From JACCZX01 sp963807155 (GTDB lineage Bacteria; Pseudomonadota; Gammaproteobacteria; Burkholderiales; Burkholderiaceae_F): a DNA stretch of 64,000 nucleotides. Shown here piece by piece: positions 25,324-34,455 of the stretch (positions within the stretch are counted from its first letter, which is position 1; the number at the start of each line of letters is the position of its first letter). The notes below the pieces were generated by a model. The model was not told where the DNA came from, ran no database searches, and was given only the letters and a program-made list of their open reading frames with translations. The position numbers and the translations under genes were made by a program. The stretch is from assembly GCA_963807155.1 (NCBI GenBank), contig CAWEAZ010000031.1:434001-498000 (forward strand). Reading direction: 5' to 3'.

Positions 25324-26583
25324 CTACCGGTACATGTAGTCACGCGTCAGCGGAACGTCAGATGCGCCAGGACTCGATTGCCGCGAGCCCAGCAGTTGAT
25401 AGATCGACATCCAGCCTTGGGCAAAGCCGTAGGCCGATCCTGCCAGATAAGCGCGCCAAATTCGCAGCGTGCGGTCGGTTACCAGCCGCGCTGCGTCTGC
25501 GAGCTGCGCATCGAGACGACGCGACCAGTGTTCCAGCGTTTTCGCGTAGTGCGGGCGCAGCGATTCGACATCGATGATTTCAAAGCCAGCGCGCGACATT
25601 TCACGCGTGGCGACGTGCAAATGCGGCAGCTCACCGTGCGGAAACACGTACTTCTCGACGAAGTCGCCAACACCGCTACCGACCGGCCGGCCATCGAGGT
25701 CGGCCGACGTGATGCCGTGATTCAAGAACAGGCCACGATCGCGCAATACACCCAGTACCGATAAGAAATATTCGCGCAAATTTGCGAGCCCGACATGCTC
25801 GAACATGCCGACGCTGGCAACTTTGTCGAAAGCATCAGCGCCGAACCGGTCTCGCAAATCGCGGTAGTCGAGCAGCAGGACTTCGACACGATCGCCGAGC
25901 CGGTCTGCCGCGATCCGCTCGCGCGCGAGGTCATACTGGTTTTGCGACAGTGTGATGCCAACGGCGCGCACGCCATAGTGGCGAGCCGCGTGCAGAATCA
26001 ACCCGCCCCAGCCGCAGCCCACATCGAGCAGCCGTTCGCCCGAGCGCAAGCGCAACTTGCGGCAAATGTGATCGAGCTTGGCGCGCTGCGCTTCGTCGAT
26101 CGACTCATCGCCGCTCTTGAAGTAGGCGCACGAATAGACCATGCGCTCGTCGAGCCAGAGGCGATAGAACTCATTGCCGACGTCATAGTGATACCCAATG
26201 GCTGTGCGATCCTGGCGACGCGAGTGCTTGAGCAGCATGCGCGCTACCCGCTGCGCAGGATTCGAGCCGGCGGCACCAGCGATCCGCTCGGCCAGAGGCA
26301 CCGCCTCGAGAAACTCGCCCTGCACATCGATGCGGCCCTGGACGTACGCCTCGGCCAACGAAGCAAGCGTCGCATCGGCCAGCTGCGCAAGCATCGCGTG
26401 GTCACGGATAAACAGTTTGATCCGCGCCGGCAGGCCAAAGCCGATGCGCGAGCCGTCCGGTAGCACGACTTCGAGCGGAACCCCACCCGCGGCAATGACC
26501 GATTCTGCAAGGCGCGCCACGCCAGAGTGCACGGCGCGCTCGGCGATGCCGGTTTCAGAGATCAAACCGCGTGCGATCCACAT
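25324..26583 (-). CDS. cfa: Cyclopropane-fatty-acyl-phospholipid synthase family methyltransferase
   Basis: 419 residues from an ATG at 26583 preceded by GAGGAG at 5 bases; an in-frame GTG six bases upstream is less likely. An N-terminal lipid-binding domain (about 1-125) is followed by the SAM-binding core with RLLDVGCGWGGLILHAARHY, the family stretch YHYDVGNEFYRLWLDERMVY and GMFEHVGLANLREYF. It methylates double bonds of membrane phospholipid acyl chains to cyclopropane or related groups. The 186 bases between it and the Bug receptor gene carry no gene. It may be cfa proper or a relative. Confidence 0.9.
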   Translation of the reverse strand: MWIARGLISETGIAERAVHSGVARLAESVIAAGGVPLEVVLPDGSRIGFGLPARIKLFIRDHAMLAQLADATLASLAEAYVQGRIDVQGEFLEAVPLAERIAGAAGSNPAQRVARMLLKHSRRQDRTAIGYHYDVGNEFYRLWLDERMVYSCAYFKSGDESIDEAQRAKLDHICRKLRLRSGERLLDVGCGWGGLILHAARHYGVRAVGITLSQNQYDLARERIAADRLGDRVEVLLLDYRDLRDRFGADAFDKVASVGMFEHVGLANLREYFLSVLGVLRDRGLFLNHGITSADLDGRPVGSGVGDFVEKYVFPHGELPHLHVATREMSRAGFEIIDVESLRPHYAKTLEHWSRRLDAQLADAARLVTDRTLRIWRAYLAGSAYGFAQGWMSIYQLLGSRQSSPGASDVPLTRDYMYR

Positions 26584-26695
26584 AGTCACTCCTCAAAGTT
26601 GAAGAATGGGCGGGCCGGACAATATTTGCTTAGATCGGGTTGGCTACCTGCCAATGATAATGATCAGCACGCGAGCGCGCCTGCGTCAACTGCCT

Positions 26696-27781
26696 TCAGA
26701 TCGCTGCCGCGATCGCCTTGCCAAGATCGGCAGTTCCGGCCGTACCGCCGATGTCGCGTGTCAGTGGAGCATGCATCGGACCCGCTGCCAGCGTCGTCTC
26801 CACCGCCGCCAGCACCGCGGCGCCCGCCTCTGCGTATCCGAGCCAATCGAGCATCATCGACGCGGTCCAGATCTGCCCAATGGGGTTTGCAATGCCCTGC
26901 CCCGCGATATCAGGTGCCGAACCGTGCACCGGCTCGAACAGCGACGGCGCCGAGCGGTCCGGGTTCAAGTTCGCCGAAGGGGCGATGCCGATCGTGCCGG
27001 TGCACGCCGGCCCGAGGTCCGACAGGATGTCGCCAAACAGATTGGATGCGACCACCACGTCGAACCAGTCCGGGTTGCGAACAAAATGCGCCGTCAAGAT
27101 ATCGATGTGAAACTTGTCGACCCGCACACCCGGATGGTGATTCGCCATCTCCTCGACTCGCTCATCCCAGTACGGCATCGTGATCGAAATGCCATTGCTT
27201 TTCGTCGCCGACGTTAGGTGCTTCTTTGGACGTTTGCCGGCGAGGTCGAACGCGAAGCGCAGCACACGATCGACCCCGTGACGCGTCATCACCGTTTCCT
27301 GGACCACAAATTCGCGCTGCGTTCCCTCGAACATGCGTCCGCCGATGGATGAGTATTCGCCTTCGGTGTTTTCGCGCACGACGACAAAGTCGATCGCCTC
27401 GGGCGGCCAGGGGCTCCCATTCCGATCGACCAGAGGAGAACGAATTCCCGGCATCAATTTGCACGGACGCAAATTGACGTATTGGTCGAACTCGCGCCTG
27501 AATTTGATCAGCGAGCCCCAGAGCGACACATGGTCCGGCACGGTCGCAGGCCAGCCGCACGCACCGAAGAAAATCGCGTCGGCACCTTCAAGCCGTGACT
27601 TCCAGTCGGTCGGCATCATCTCGCCGTGCTTGGCGTAATAGTCGCAGCTCGCAAAGTCGTGGTGCTCGAACGCAAGATCAATCGAGAACCGGCGCGCCGC
27701 CGCGTCCAGCGCGCGCAATCCTTCCGGAACGGTTTCCTTCCCGATGCCGTCGCCGGCGATGACCGCAACCGTGTGCTTCAT
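26696..27781 (-). CDS. Isopropylmalate/tartrate dehydrogenase-type oxidative decarboxylase
   Basis: 361 residues of the beta-decarboxylating dehydrogenase family (IMDH/ICDH/TDH). It opens with HTVAVIAGDGIGKETVPEGL, has the substrate loop VVRENTEGEYSSIGGRMFEG, and the metal/NAD part SNLFGDILSDLGPACTGTIG and FEPVHGSAPDIAGQGIANP. The YSSIGGR loop with NTEGEY is typical of tartrate/malate dehydrogenases (TtuC-like) rather than LeuB. Substrate remains inferred. The ATG at 27781 starts the protein as its family does; a longer reading would overlap the nitroreductase stop. Confidence 0.88.
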   Translation of the reverse strand: MKHTVAVIAGDGIGKETVPEGLRALDAAARRFSIDLAFEHHDFASCDYYAKHGEMMPTDWKSRLEGADAIFFGACGWPATVPDHVSLWGSLIKFRREFDQYVNLRPCKLMPGIRSPLVDRNGSPWPPEAIDFVVVRENTEGEYSSIGGRMFEGTQREFVVQETVMTRHGVDRVLRFAFDLAGKRPKKHLTSATKSNGISITMPYWDERVEEMANHHPGVRVDKFHIDILTAHFVRNPDWFDVVVASNLFGDILSDLGPACTGTIGIAPSANLNPDRSAPSLFEPVHGSAPDIAGQGIANPIGQIWTASMMLDWLGYAEAGAAVLAAVETTLAAGPMHAPLTRDIGGTAGTADLGKAIAAAI

Positions 27782-27794
27782 TGCTGCTCCCTCG

Positions 27795-28517
27795 TTACTT
27801 CTCAATAAAACGCGCGAAACCCGACACGGGCTCCCGCTCGGTCACGAGCTCATTTTCTATCTTCGACATATCGGCATAGCCGAGCGACATGCCGCACACG
27901 ACCATTTCCGTTTCGGGCAACTGCAGCTCGCGCGCAATAACGCGGTGAAACTGCGTGAACGCTGCCTGCGGGCAAGTGTCGAGTCCTCGTGCACGCGCTG
28001 CCACCATCACGTTCTGCAAGAACATTCCGAAGTCGAGCCAACTTCCCTGCTCCAGGATGCGGTCGATCGTGAAGATGATGCCGACCGGCGCACCAAAAAA
28101 AACGTAGTTGCGCCCGTGCTGTGCGTGCATTTTTGCTTTGTCTTCGCGGCCGATATCAAGCAGCCCATACAAATCCCAGCCGATCTTCCGCCGCCGCGCC
28201 AAGTACGGATCGACCCATTTAGTCGGGTAGTACGCGTACTCCTCCGTGTGTTGCTTGCGCTGCTCAGTGTCGTTGTATACGGTCAGAATCGCGTCGCTGA
28301 GCCTCTCCTTCGCCGCACCGGTCAACACAACTGCCTTCCACGGTTGCGTATTCGTGCCGGACGGCGCACGCGATGCCAGCTGCAAAATATCTTCGACGGT
28401 TTCGCGCTGCACCGGAGTTGAAAGAAACGCGCGAACGGATTGGCGCGTCGCGATCGCATGGTCAACGATCGCCGGATCGCCGGCGGCGCTGCGATCGCGG
28501 TTCGGCACGTCGTTCAT
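27795..28517 (-). CDS. Nitroreductase family flavoprotein
   Basis: 240 residues with the FMN-binding features of the nitroreductase fold: TRQSVRAFLSTPV near residue 25, LQLASRAPSGTNTQPWKAVV (flavin contact), and the late GLDTCPQAAFTQFH and VVCGMSLGYAD. It is NAD(P)H-dependent and reduces nitroaromatics, quinones or enones; the natural substrate is unknown. It overlaps the thioesterase stop by 4 bases (ATGA) and is 13 bases upstream of the dehydrogenase, so a multi-gene operon from the EamA gene through the dehydrogenase is likely. Confidence 0.92.
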   Translation of the reverse strand: MNDVPNRDRSAAGDPAIVDHAIATRQSVRAFLSTPVQRETVEDILQLASRAPSGTNTQPWKAVVLTGAAKERLSDAILTVYNDTEQRKQHTEEYAYYPTKWVDPYLARRRKIGWDLYGLLDIGREDKAKMHAQHGRNYVFFGAPVGIIFTIDRILEQGSWLDFGMFLQNVMVAARARGLDTCPQAAFTQFHRVIARELQLPETEMVVCGMSLGYADMSKIENELVTEREPVSGFARFIEK

Positions 28518-28954
28518 GCGACGAGCGTTTGCAGCGTTGCCCGCAGCTGCACGGGCAGCGGGACCGGCTCGCGAGTGGTGCGATCGACGTAGACGTGGAC
28601 GAAATGACCCTGCGCGCTGGCGGCCTCTACGCCTTCCGCAAAGATCGCGATTTCATAGCGCACACTCGATTTTCCAAGGTGGCCGACTCTTAGTCCCGCT
28701 TCGATCGATTGGGGAAATGCGAGCGGGGCCAGGTACCGGCAATGAGTTTCAACGACGTAGCCCACAACGTTGCCGCGCTGCGGGTCGAGCACGTCGGAGC
28801 GAATCAGAAACTCGTTGACCACCGTGTCGAACCAGCTCAGATACGCGACGTTGTTGACGTGGCCGTAGACGTCGTTGTCCATCCAACGGGTCGTGACGCG
28901 CTGAAAGTGGCGGTAGCCGTCACGCCCATGCGGCAGGTCACGCTCGTTGCTCAC
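28514..28954 (-). CDS. Hotdog-fold acyl-CoA thioesterase (4HBT/YbgC type)
   Basis: 146 residues from GTG at 28954. The catalytic region TTRWMDNDVYGHVNNVAYLSWF is the 4-hydroxybenzoyl-CoA thioesterase pattern with Asp and His/Asn, followed by YVVETHCRYLAPLAF and the long central strands. A longer in-frame ATG reading (29041) would overlap the EamA gene and adds low-complexity residues, so the GTG start is preferred. Substrate not known. The gene lies between the EamA and nitroreductase genes in one apparent operon. Confidence 0.85.
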   Translation of the reverse strand: MSNERDLPHGRDGYRHFQRVTTRWMDNDVYGHVNNVAYLSWFDTVVNEFLIRSDVLDPQRGNVVGYVVETHCRYLAPLAFPQSIEAGLRVGHLGKSSVRYEIAIFAEGVEAASAQGHFVHVYVDRTTREPVPLPVQLRATLQTLVA

Positions 28955-28980
28955 CGATGCTCCGATTGAATGATGACCCT

Positions 28981-29871
28981 CTACGGCTTCCTCGTGAGTA
29001 CCAGCGCCACGCCCGCCATCGTCACCAGCACGCCTGCCCACGCTACCGGGCCAAGCATCTCGTCAAACAGCAACCACGCCATGACCGCAGTGGCAGGCGG
29101 CGTGAGGTACATCAAGCTCGTCACATCGGTGGCACGACCGCGGCGAATCATAACGAGCAATAGGGTAATGGCGACCAGCGAAAGGGCGACGATCGACCAC
29201 GCCAGTGCGAGCCAGAACTCCAGCGTGAAATCGACGACCATCGATTCAGTCGCGACGGCGAAAGGCAACAGGACAACGAACGACGCCGCAAACTGGATCA
29301 GGCTACCGGTGCGCAGATCGACGTCAGTGACATGCTTTTTCTGATACAGCGTTCCCGCCGTGATCCCGGCAAGTGCAAGAAAGTTAACGGCCAGCGCAAG
29401 CGGCTCAACGCCCGCGAGCGTTAGTCGGTCAGACAGCACCAGGGCGACGCCGACGAACCCGATCAGCAGACCGATCCATTGCAGGCGTGATGCCCGCTCG
29501 TTGACGGTGAATGCCAGCAGCGCCGTCAAGAGTGGCTGCGACCCCACCAGGAGTGCCGACACTCCGGCGGGCATTCCCAGCGCAATGGCAAGCCATACGC
29601 CCCCGAGATAGGTAGCCTGCAGCAGAACACCCACGACAATGACGTCGCGCCAGCTTTGCGCGCCACGCGGCCACGGCGCCTTGGCCACTGCGATGATGGG
29701 AAGCAGGATCGCGATGGCTCCAGCAAACCGGTAGAGCAGGAACGTCAGCGGCGGTGCATGAGGCGCGGCGTACTTGGCCACGATAAATCCCGTGCTCCAC
29801 AGCAGCACAAACGCCAGGGGAGCGGCTGAAAGCCATGCAGCCTGCCTAGCAGCCGGGGTTAGGTCAGGCAC
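28981..29871 (-). CDS. EamA/DMT family permease
   Basis: 296 residues, intact, with ten hydrophobic segments in two EamA repeats. The first repeat has APLAFVLLWSTGFIVAKYAA and the second VALSLVAITLLLVMIRRGRA, with VSALLVGSQPLLTALLAF in between. Probable exporter of an amino acid or metabolite; substrate unknown. The start may be GTG 29871. It lies divergent from the phasin gene and upstream of the thioesterase. Confidence 0.9.
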   Translation of the reverse strand: MPDLTPAARQAAWLSAAPLAFVLLWSTGFIVAKYAAPHAPPLTFLLYRFAGAIAILLPIIAVAKAPWPRGAQSWRDVIVVGVLLQATYLGGVWLAIALGMPAGVSALLVGSQPLLTALLAFTVNERASRLQWIGLLIGFVGVALVLSDRLTLAGVEPLALAVNFLALAGITAGTLYQKKHVTDVDLRTGSLIQFAASFVVLLPFAVATESMVVDFTLEFWLALAWSIVALSLVAITLLLVMIRRGRATDVTSLMYLTPPATAVMAWLLFDEMLGPVAWAGVLVTMAGVALVLTRKP

Positions 29872-29918
29872 CAAAAACCTCGGCCAGGAGCTCGTTTCTC
29901 GCCATCTGGCCGATTTTA

Positions 29919-29932
29919 GTGCGTTGCATCAA
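29919..29932 (+). promoter_or_regulatory. Repeat 1 of a putative phasin operator
   Basis: GTGCGTTGCATCAA lies just upstream of the -35 of the phasin promoter. It is a near copy of the sequence at 29974-29987 (consensus GTGCRTTGCAKCAA). One copy upstream of -35 and one after -10 is the layout described for the PHA-responsive repressor PhaR at the phaP promoter of Cupriavidus; PhaR binding is inferred. Confidence 0.5.
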
Positions 29933-29938
29933 AACCGC

Positions 29939-29966
29939 TTGACTTGGCCGTCATAGCCCCTAAAAT
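29939..29966 (+). promoter_or_regulatory. Phasin gene promoter
   Basis: TTGACT (29939-29944) and TAAAAT (29961-29966) are separated by 16 bases. It lies about 80 bases before the phasin ATG and between the two GTGCRTTGCAKCAA repeats. The ribosome site is ATGAGGAG, seven bases from the ATG. Confidence 0.65.
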
Positions 29967-29973
29967 TCGCTTT

Positions 29974-29987
29974 GTGCATTGCAGCAA
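29974..29987 (+). promoter_or_regulatory. Repeat 2 of a putative phasin operator
   Basis: GTGCATTGCAGCAA lies just downstream of the phasin -10, over the expected transcription start. It matches repeat 1 at 12 of 14 positions and is on the same strand 55 bases downstream, close to five helical turns. Confidence 0.5.
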
Positions 29988-30046
29988 TCGCAATAGCCGA
30001 GCCCTCAGAAGGGCCGAAACTTTTATCCACCATGAGGAGTATTTGA

Positions 30047-30616
30047 ATGTTTGCAACCCCCGCACAATTTACGGAAATCCAAAAAGGTCAGATGGACGCC
30101 GCGATCGCGCTGAGCCAGACCTGGTTTGACACCGCCGAGCGTTTTGTGGAACTAAACCTTGCGGCGGCCAAGGCCACGCTGGAAGAGTCAGTCCAACGTA
30201 CGCAAGCAATGTTGTCGGTCAGAGACGTTCAAGAGCTGTTTGCGCTGTCCGGCGGAATGACGCAGCCGACGCTTGAGAAAGCGGTCAGCTATTCGCGCAA
30301 CGCATACAGCATCGCGAACGGTGCCAGCACCGAAGTCTCGCGCATCGTCGAGGCGCAAATCGCCGAGAACAACAAGCAAGTCGCTCAATTGATCGATTTT
30401 GCCTCGAAAAACTCGCCGGCCGGCTCCGAGCCCGCTGTGTCGATGTTGAAAAGCGCCGTTGCCGCTGCCAACACCGCCTATGACACGTTCGCACGTGCGA
30501 CGCGTCAAGCGGTTGAAATGGCGGAGTCGAACGTGTCGGCCGCCACGGCAGTTACGATGAAAGCCGCCTCGGCTGCTAACGACTCGGCCAAGTCGAGCAA
30601 GCGCAAAGCCGCCTAA
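30047..30616 (+). CDS. phaP: Phasin (PHA granule-associated protein)
   Basis: 189 residues, no signal peptide, almost all alpha-helical, with the Phasin_2 pattern: an opening FATPAQFTEIQKGQMDAAIA, then LSQTWFDTAERFVELNLAAA and heptad-rich amphipathic helices. The C-terminal 35 residues are Ala/Ser/Lys-rich. Phasins coat polyhydroxyalkanoate storage granules. The promoter and twin repeats upstream suggest PHA-responsive control. No pha synthesis genes are in the window. Confidence 0.9.
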   Translation: MFATPAQFTEIQKGQMDAAIALSQTWFDTAERFVELNLAAAKATLEESVQRTQAMLSVRDVQELFALSGGMTQPTLEKAVSYSRNAYSIANGASTEVSRIVEAQIAENNKQVAQLIDFASKNSPAGSEPAVSMLKSAVAAANTAYDTFARATRQAVEMAESNVSAATAVTMKAASAANDSAKSSKRKAA

Positions 30617-30655
30617 TCGGGTTTTCTTGTTTAACAGTCACCCAAGGTCGAGCGT

Positions 30656-30804
30656 AAAGCGCGAAGTTGACAGCAAAACCTGATCAACTTCGCGTTTGCT
30701 GAGCAGATGAAGGCGCGTACAAAGACGCTGTAACGGTTGTCTCCTTGGCACCACTGTCTGGTTTAAACCAGACTCTCTGTCTCCTCCTTGGGTGGTGCTT
30801 TCCG
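30656..30804 (+). other. Structured 3' region of the phasin gene, possible small RNA
   Basis: Between the phasin stop and its terminator are two further stem-loops. GCGAAGTTGA/TCAACTTCGC (30661-30670 and 30684-30693) extends on both sides to about 14 bp. GCACCAC/GTGGTGC (30748-30754 and 30792-30798) encloses a perfect 18-base palindrome GTCTGGTTTAAACCAGAC (30756-30773). No protein is encoded. It could be a long structured 3' UTR or a processed/independent sRNA ending at the terminator. Confidence 0.35.
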
Positions 30805-30836
30805 AGCCCGATCTCTCACCAGATCGGGCTTTTTTT
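30805..30836 (+). terminator. Strong rho-independent terminator downstream of the phasin gene
   Basis: AGCCCGATCT-CTCACC-AGATCGGGCT is a perfect 10-bp stem (30805-30830) followed by at least six T. It lies about 190 bases after the phasin stop and just before the 3' end of the convergent kinase gene. Confidence 0.9.
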
Positions 30837-30845
30837 ATGTCCGCG

Positions 30846-33381
30846 TCATTCTTCCACCGCAGTCGCCTTCACTGCCCTGCGCCGGCGAACTGCGTCACGC
30901 ATCGCGTTCACCAGCACGTCGGGCGGGCACGGCTTTGCCAACACGGTAAATCGGCGCGCCGCGGCCGCCTGCAGTTGATTGGTGTACCCCGTCATCAGCA
31001 CGACCTGAATTTCCGGATGTCGCTTGCGAAGATATTCAGCGAGTCCCAGGCCGTCGAGCTCACCGGGCATCGCCATATCGCTGAGCACGATGTCGAACTG
31101 ACCCGGCTGCGGCGTCAACCATCACGCGCGCCGCATCCCCGCTCGCCGCCCATTTCACGGTGCATCCGACTGTTTGCAACAGCGGCTGCGTGGCGACCGC
31201 AACTTCTTCGTTGTCCTCCACCAGCAGGATGTTGCAGTCGAGCTTGTGATCTTCCGGCTTACCGGGCACGTCGACCACCGACGGCACCGGATCCGTGGCG
31301 GGCAGGTAAAGGCTGACGCGCGTGCCTTGGCCGCGCACGGAGTCGATGCGAGCGGTACCTCCGGCCTGGGCGCACAGCCCATAGACCTGGCTTAGCCCAA
31401 GCCCCGTACCCTGCCCCGCGGGTTTCGTCGTGAAAAACGGTTCGAAGATGCGGTCGGTCAACTCTGGATCGATGCCGGTGCCGGTGTCTGCCACCGTCAA
31501 CACGACGAAGTCGCCGGTGATGTCGATCTCCGCTGGCGCTGCGTTACGCGCACTCAGCGTCAATTGCCCTCCCTCCGGCATTGCGTCCTTTGCATTGACC
31601 GCGAGGTTGATAACGGCGAGCTCAAGCTCGGCCGGATCGACCAGCACCGCCTTGGTTTTCGTCGTCCACGTCTACCGACGATTCGATGCGCGGTCCGAGC
31701 GTCGGCGCGATCAACGCGAGCAATGCCGGCAGCCGCTCCTGAATTGAAATGACTTCCGGCTGCAGTGGCTGACGGCGCGCAAACGCCAGTAATTGCCGGG
31801 TCAGTCTTTCACCCGACGACACGGCGCGCCCGATTGCCGCGAGTTGCTTGCTGTCGGCCATCTTGGGGTCAAGGCGGCGCATCAGATGCAGGTTGTTGCT
31901 CACGATCGTCAGCAGATTGTTGAAGTCATGTGCAACGCCACCGGTCAGTCTTCCCAGCGCTTCGAGCTTCTGCACGTGGTGCAATGCATTTTCAATGCGC
32001 GCTCGTTGTTCAACCTCGCGTTGCAAACTCTGCTGAGCCGCCAGCTCGCGTCGCGTCCGTCGCAGCGCGACCCACACGACATACACCAGTGCCATCGAAA
32101 TCGGAAACGTAAACGCGGCCAGCACCGCCAGTTGCCGCTGCCATCCCGCGATGATCGCTTCACGATCGACTCCCGCCAGAACGTAGATCGGATAGCGCTC
32201 CAACCGGCGAAATGCGTTTATGCGATCCTCACCGTCGACCGAAGACACACCCTCGATGCGTCCTTGGACGTTGCCGGCCGCCATTGCTTTCAACAGCGCG
32301 CTGTTGCCACCCAAGTTGCGCCTTGTCGAGCGGCAGCTCGGGCCAGCGCGCAATCACCGCTCCGTCGCTGCGGGTCATCATCACCATCAGCCCAGGTGCG
32401 TCGTGCGCCATGCCGCGGTAAAACTCGGAGAAGTACGCGGGATATAGTGAAATAGAGACCACGCCGGCGAATTTGCCATTGTGGTCCCAGCGGTGCGAGA
32501 CATCGAAGAACGGCTCGCCTGTGGTACGCGAAACAAGTGCCTCGCTAATAAAGAGGCCGGGGCGGCCTGCCTGATGCCAACGAAAATACTCGCGATCTGA
32601 CGCGTCTATCTTCGGCACCGGAAAAACACGGTTCGACGCGAGGAGTTTGCCGGCCGGAATCCAGCAACGCCATCGACTGCACTTGTTGCAGACTCGAAGC
32701 TAGCGTCACCAGCTTTGCGTGCAGCTCGGGTTCGCGTGCAGATACTTCTTCCGGCTCCATTTTTGCCACGAAGTCGAGCACCGCTCGTGTCATCGATTCG
32801 TTGTTCTCCATGATCTTCGAGGCATGTTCCTGCGCGATGCGCGCCTCGCGATCAACGCGCAATCGCGCATCGTCGAATGCCTGCCCGTAGAAAATCCCAG
32901 CGGCGACCATGAACAGCAGCGTCGGCAAGATGACCGCCATCAGCATCGACAGACGAAGCGAACGCACCGTAAGTTGAGCCGACGCGGTCTCCGCGGCCGC
33001 GGCCGTCGCCGCCGCCGCTTCGTCGCGACCCTGACCACTAAAAAACGCGACTAGGAAGGCGGCTGGGATGAACGTGGCGAACTCTTCCCAGCCGAAATCG
33101 GCAGCAAGCGCCGGCGGGGTCCACGGTGCTAACAGCCAAAGTGCGCACGCGAAGGCAGTGATCGCACCCGTCGTAATACCCGAGAAGAACGCCACGATGG
33201 CGACCGCGGGAAACGCGGTAATAAAAGGCAGCCCCGTACCAAGCCAGGGCGTCAAAAGATTCCGCACGCCCATCGCTATCAGGGTCGCGACCAGAACGAT
33301 CGCTGCTTGCCGCAGACCAAACCGCCAGCGGCCCTGCGCCAACACGCCGAGCGGGCTAACGGGTCGTTTGGTCCCTTGCAT
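30846..33381 (-). CDS. Membrane hybrid histidine kinase with receiver domain, with four frameshifts
   Basis: Predicted to span about 840 residues. The N-terminal part has a MASE1-like set of membrane helices (IAMGVRNLLTPWLGTGLPFI), then another helix and an extracytoplasmic sensor with DASDREYFRWHQAG, as in Cache domains. The kinase core has GGVAHDFNNLLT with the phospho-histidine, an ATPase domain with NLAVNAKDAMP and FFTTKPAGQGTGLGLS, and a receiver domain with LLVEDNEEVA and the phospho-acceptor in DIVLSDMAMPG. Parts lie in different frames, with breaks near 32650, 32315, 31653 and 31108. The ATG at 33381 overlaps the stop of the upstream gene (TAATG). The signal is unknown. Confidence 0.75.
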
Positions 33382-34202
33382 TACTGGCTGACCTCTGCAC
33401 CCAAGAGCCAGCACTCCATCGCGCAGCTTGTTGAACGCGTGCTCGACGATCGACTCGTCAGCGCCCCGCACGCCCAGCTCGACGTGCCGTCGCGCCGGTT
33501 TACCGTCGGCTCCATCACCGACCGATGGGAGGCTGAAAGAGTGCACCCCAGGAAAGCCGAGCTCGACGTCTTCCATTAGCGGCGTCAGCAGCGACTCCGC
33601 TACTTCAAAAACGATCAGTGAACGTTCGACGCTCGAATGGCTGTTGAAGTATTGAGCGTAGTGAGTGTCGAGCACCCACTCGATCATGGGCCACGCCATC
33701 ACTGGAAAGCCGGGCAAGAACCAATGACTCCGAATCGAGAAACCTGGAATGCGATTGAACGGGTTCGGAATGATCGCCGCGCCGGACGGAAAGTCACCCA
33801 TCTTCAAACGCTGCTGATTTTCAGGCGTGCTCATGTCGGCGCTGCCATGGCCCTTTCGCGCCATTTCTGCGCAGCGCTCGGAGATCAGAGCAGCCGCCTG
33901 CGGGTGCAGATGCAGCGGCACGCTCGAGGGCGGCAGCGACCGCTTGCCGCGTGTGATCGTCTGGCGTGGCGCCGATGCCACCACAACTGATGACGATGTC
34001 GTCGCTCGCAAACGTCCGGCGATACAAAGCAGTCAGGGCGTCGCGATCATCTCCGATGTAGTGCGACCAGCCGAGTTGCAGACCTCGACGCACCGAGTAG
34101 CTCGATGACCTTGGTCAGATGCTTGTCCTCGCGTTTGCCGGACAAAATCTCATCGCCAACGATCACCAAACCGAAGCGCACGCACCGTTGTGGCGCCGTC
34201 AT
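33381..34202 (-). CDS. Molybdopterin-binding protein, CinA N-terminal type, with three frameshifts
   Basis: About 270 residues matching the competence/damage-inducible protein A (MoaB/MogA-like) domain: CVRFGLVIVGDEILSGKRED, then VISCGGIGATPDDHTRQAVA and GAAIIPNPFNRIPGF, HWFLPGFPVMAWPM. The three breaks (near 34085, 33935 and 33392) each fit a single-base change; at 33392 one G too many in GGG separates LALG from the expected end AEVSQ and stop. This stop (33381-33383) overlaps the kinase ATG. It lacks the C-terminal deamidase domain of full-length CinA. Role unknown. Confidence 0.75.
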
Positions 34203-34455
34203 GCACCACCCCTCAGCGCGCACAACGCGGTAACGAACTTATTTTCATTCGGCGTCACGCGAAGTCCCCTCTGTGCTTTAAATTCTAATTGACGCAACAC
34301 GTGCAACCGGAAAAAGAGTGCAACGCGCGCGCGCTTTAGCGGTCCAAAGCGCAAGAACGGTAGACGCTAATGCAGCTTTCTGAGAGATGCGACTCACGTT
34401 TCTATGTTTTAATCAAGTGGCCTACAAGCACCGGCCGTTATTTCGGAGGTAGACG

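Noticed and set aside
23058..28517. Possible catabolic island (Bug receptor, dehydrogenase, nitroreductase, thioesterase) under the IclR regulator.
   Set aside because: The genes are interrupted by a peptidoglycan hydrolase and a membrane-lipid enzyme and the IclR gene faces them; no shared operator could be seen, so I do not claim a pathway.
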